A stretch of DNA of 22,161 bases from the IMG/VR virus record IMGVR_UViG_3300005618_000059, positions 1 through 22,161 of that record. One strand, written 5' to 3'. This document shows, one piece after another, positions 21,000-22,161 of this stretch (positions are counted from its first letter, which is position 1; every line of letters begins with the position of its first letter). The stretch is from a virus. The translations under genes and the position numbers were made by a program. The notes under the pieces are model-generated. The model did no database searches. It saw nothing but the letters and a program-made list of their open reading frames with translations, and was not told the DNA's origin.

Positions 21000-22151
21000 C
21001 TAGGAGGCGCGGAAGAGGGCGTTCAGGGCGGCCGTAGAGGTCGCCGCGTCCCGTTCACGGATCAAGTACCCGAAGTTCAGGAGGGCCGTTTCCCGGTCCT
21101 CCCGGGACGCGTGGTCCCGCATGATCTGCGCGACCGTCGGTCGGCCCGGCACCCGGAACTGGCCTTGCACGAGTTCCGTTCCGCCCGCCGGGTTACGCCG
21201 CTGGTACGGCAGGCCACGGGACATGAGGGGCCCGTACTTCGCTGCCGCCGCAGCGGACGCCGCGCGGGACACCGTGAAGTTCGTGTACCGGGCCTGGGGT
21301 GTCCCGGCGGCCTGGTCGATGCGGGCCTGCAGCATCCGTGCACCGCCGACACTGCGGCGGGTGGTGCCCGCCGTCGTGTAGGACCGGCCACCAGCGACGT
21401 ACATGCCCTGTTTCGCGTTCACGACCTGGGAAATGTCCGCGCCGTGGTCGAGGGCTTCCCGTTCCGCCTTCGTGAGGTCCGTGATGCGGCCCTGCCGGTA
21501 CAGGTCGATCGGTGAGGGGATGTCCGCGAGGCCCACGACGGCGACCGGGAGACACACGCAGGAGCATCGGGGGTGGCGTTCGAACGCCCGGACCTTGTAG
21601 ATGCGGCCCGACAGGAGCGCGCACCGGGAACAGCAGCGTGCCCCCACGACCCGGACATACCGTTGGGCGTGGTGGGCGACCATCGATGCCTGCACCGACA
21701 AGGTGCCCGCATCGGGCATCTCCGTCGCCGCGTACATGCGTAGCGCCGCCTCACCGGCCCGCAACGCGTCCCCAGGTGCCATCCCCGCAGCGACAGCGGC
21801 GTCAGCGCGGGCCGCGGGGATCGCGAGGAGAGTGTCCAGGCCGATCCCCGACGCCCCGTCCCCCGCGAACGCCGCCGCATCCACGGCCACGCCGGCTGCT
21901 GCGGGTGTAGCGCCTTGAGCGGTGAGGGTGCGGGCCACGTACCCGTCGGCCATGCCCGCGACCGCCGACTGCCCGGCCGTGAACGCACCGACCGCTTCGG
22001 GGAGCCGCCGCGCCCACCCGGGGCCGATACCGGCGGCGTCCAGTTCCCGCCACAGCATCGCCAGGACCGCCGACACCCGGCCCGTGACCGTCGCCGTCGC
22101 CGCCCGGTAGGCGACGGCCGCGTCGACCGCTGCCTGGGTTTCGTCGGACAC
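21000..22151 (-). CDS. MuF-like minor head protein with zinc-type Cys cluster
   Basis: A 383-residue protein. The N-terminal 150 residues are Ala-rich and helical. The core is VVGARCCSRCALLSGRIYKVRAFERHPRCSCVCLPV (about 168-203), with Cys173, Cys174 and Cys177, then His193, Cys196, Cys198 and Cys200. This is the 'CxxC...RHxxCxC' cluster of capsid-minor/MuF-like (VG-like) proteins that bind the portal or capsid interior and may be ejected with DNA. The later part has QVVNAKQGMYVAGGRSYTTAGTTRR and QAAGTPQARYTNFTV, typical of the family. GTG at 22151 has GGGG in the last ten bases of the window, so the start appears complete. The portal gene would be expected just beyond the right edge. Confidence 0.85.
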   Translation of the reverse strand: MSDETQAAVDAAVAYRAATATVTGRVSAVLAMLWRELDAAGIGPGWARRLPEAVGAFTAGQSAVAGMADGYVARTLTAQGATPAAAGVAVDAAAFAGDGASGIGLDTLLAIPAARADAAVAAGMAPGDALRAGEAALRMYAATEMPDAGTLSVQASMVAHHAQRYVRVVGARCCSRCALLSGRIYKVRAFERHPRCSCVCLPVAVVGLADIPSPIDLYRQGRITDLTKAEREALDHGADISQVVNAKQGMYVAGGRSYTTAGTTRRSVGGARMLQARIDQAAGTPQARYTNFTVSRAASAAAAAKYGPLMSRGLPYQRRNPAGGTELVQGQFRVPGRPTVAQIMRDHASREDRETALLNFGYLIRERDAATSTAALNALFRAS

Positions 22152-22161
22152 CAGCCACCCC

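Overview
The window is a GC-rich (about two thirds G+C), densely packed late structural operon of a contractile-tailed (myovirus-type) phage or prophage of an actinobacterial host. The evidence is the complete set of head, neck, sheath, tube, tape-measure and baseplate genes, all read on the minus strand. They are joined by ATGA, GTGA or TGATG overlaps, and GTG starts predominate (15 of 24 minus-strand genes; one TTG). No terminase, portal, lysis, integrase or tRNA gene is visible, so free phage and prophage cannot be told apart here.

In transcription order (right to left) the layout is as follows. Head: MuF-like protein (22151-21000), scaffold (20883-20068), a tiny Prp-like cysteine protease (20071-19868) and major capsid protein (19864-18512). 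These are followed by a free-standing HNH/AP2 homing endonuclease (18480-17752) ending in a strong hairpin. Neck: small head protein (17652-17188), connector (17165-16488), an out-of-place glycine-rich fiber (16485-14977), stopper-like protein (14956-14519), gpG/gpS-like tail completion protein (14508-14017), tail terminator-like protein (14020-13424) and a small protein (13365-13156). Tail: sheath (13156-11639), tube (11618-11199), two overlapping assembly-chaperone-like ORFs (11153-10456), tape measure (10443-8473) and LysM baseplate protein (8476-7775). A cargo block of about 3 kb follows: a beta-propeller fiber (7761-6124) and a plus-strand membrane acyltransferase (4904-6076). Baseplate: hub fused to an NlpC/P60 peptidase (4809-3175), small OB-like protein (3175-2873), gp25-like wedge (2869-2558), J-like wedge with an inserted domain (2536-1076), gpI-like protein with C-terminal 12-residue repeats (1045-416) and a truncated tail fiber (419-1).

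Three points stand out. First, the Prp-like protease lies between scaffold and capsid, and the N-termini of these two proteins share a spaced motif (M..LT.P ... L..LPF[V/L]P...RHD). This suggests a phage-encoded version of the Prp processing known from staphylococcal phage 80alpha. Second, two fiber proteins inserted at unrelated places in the operon share an N-terminal module (18 of 39 identical residues), which suggests exchangeable receptor-binding parts for a common docking site. Third, one of those fibers is adjacent and convergent to an acyltransferase moron. The moron is bounded by related inverted repeats and a perfect 17-bp hairpin, suggesting a cassette for host-surface modification or superinfection exclusion.

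There is no gene-free stretch over 300 bases. The largest gaps are 20884-20999, 17653-17751 and 4810-4903. All functional names rest on motifs and gene order read by eye; no database search was possible.
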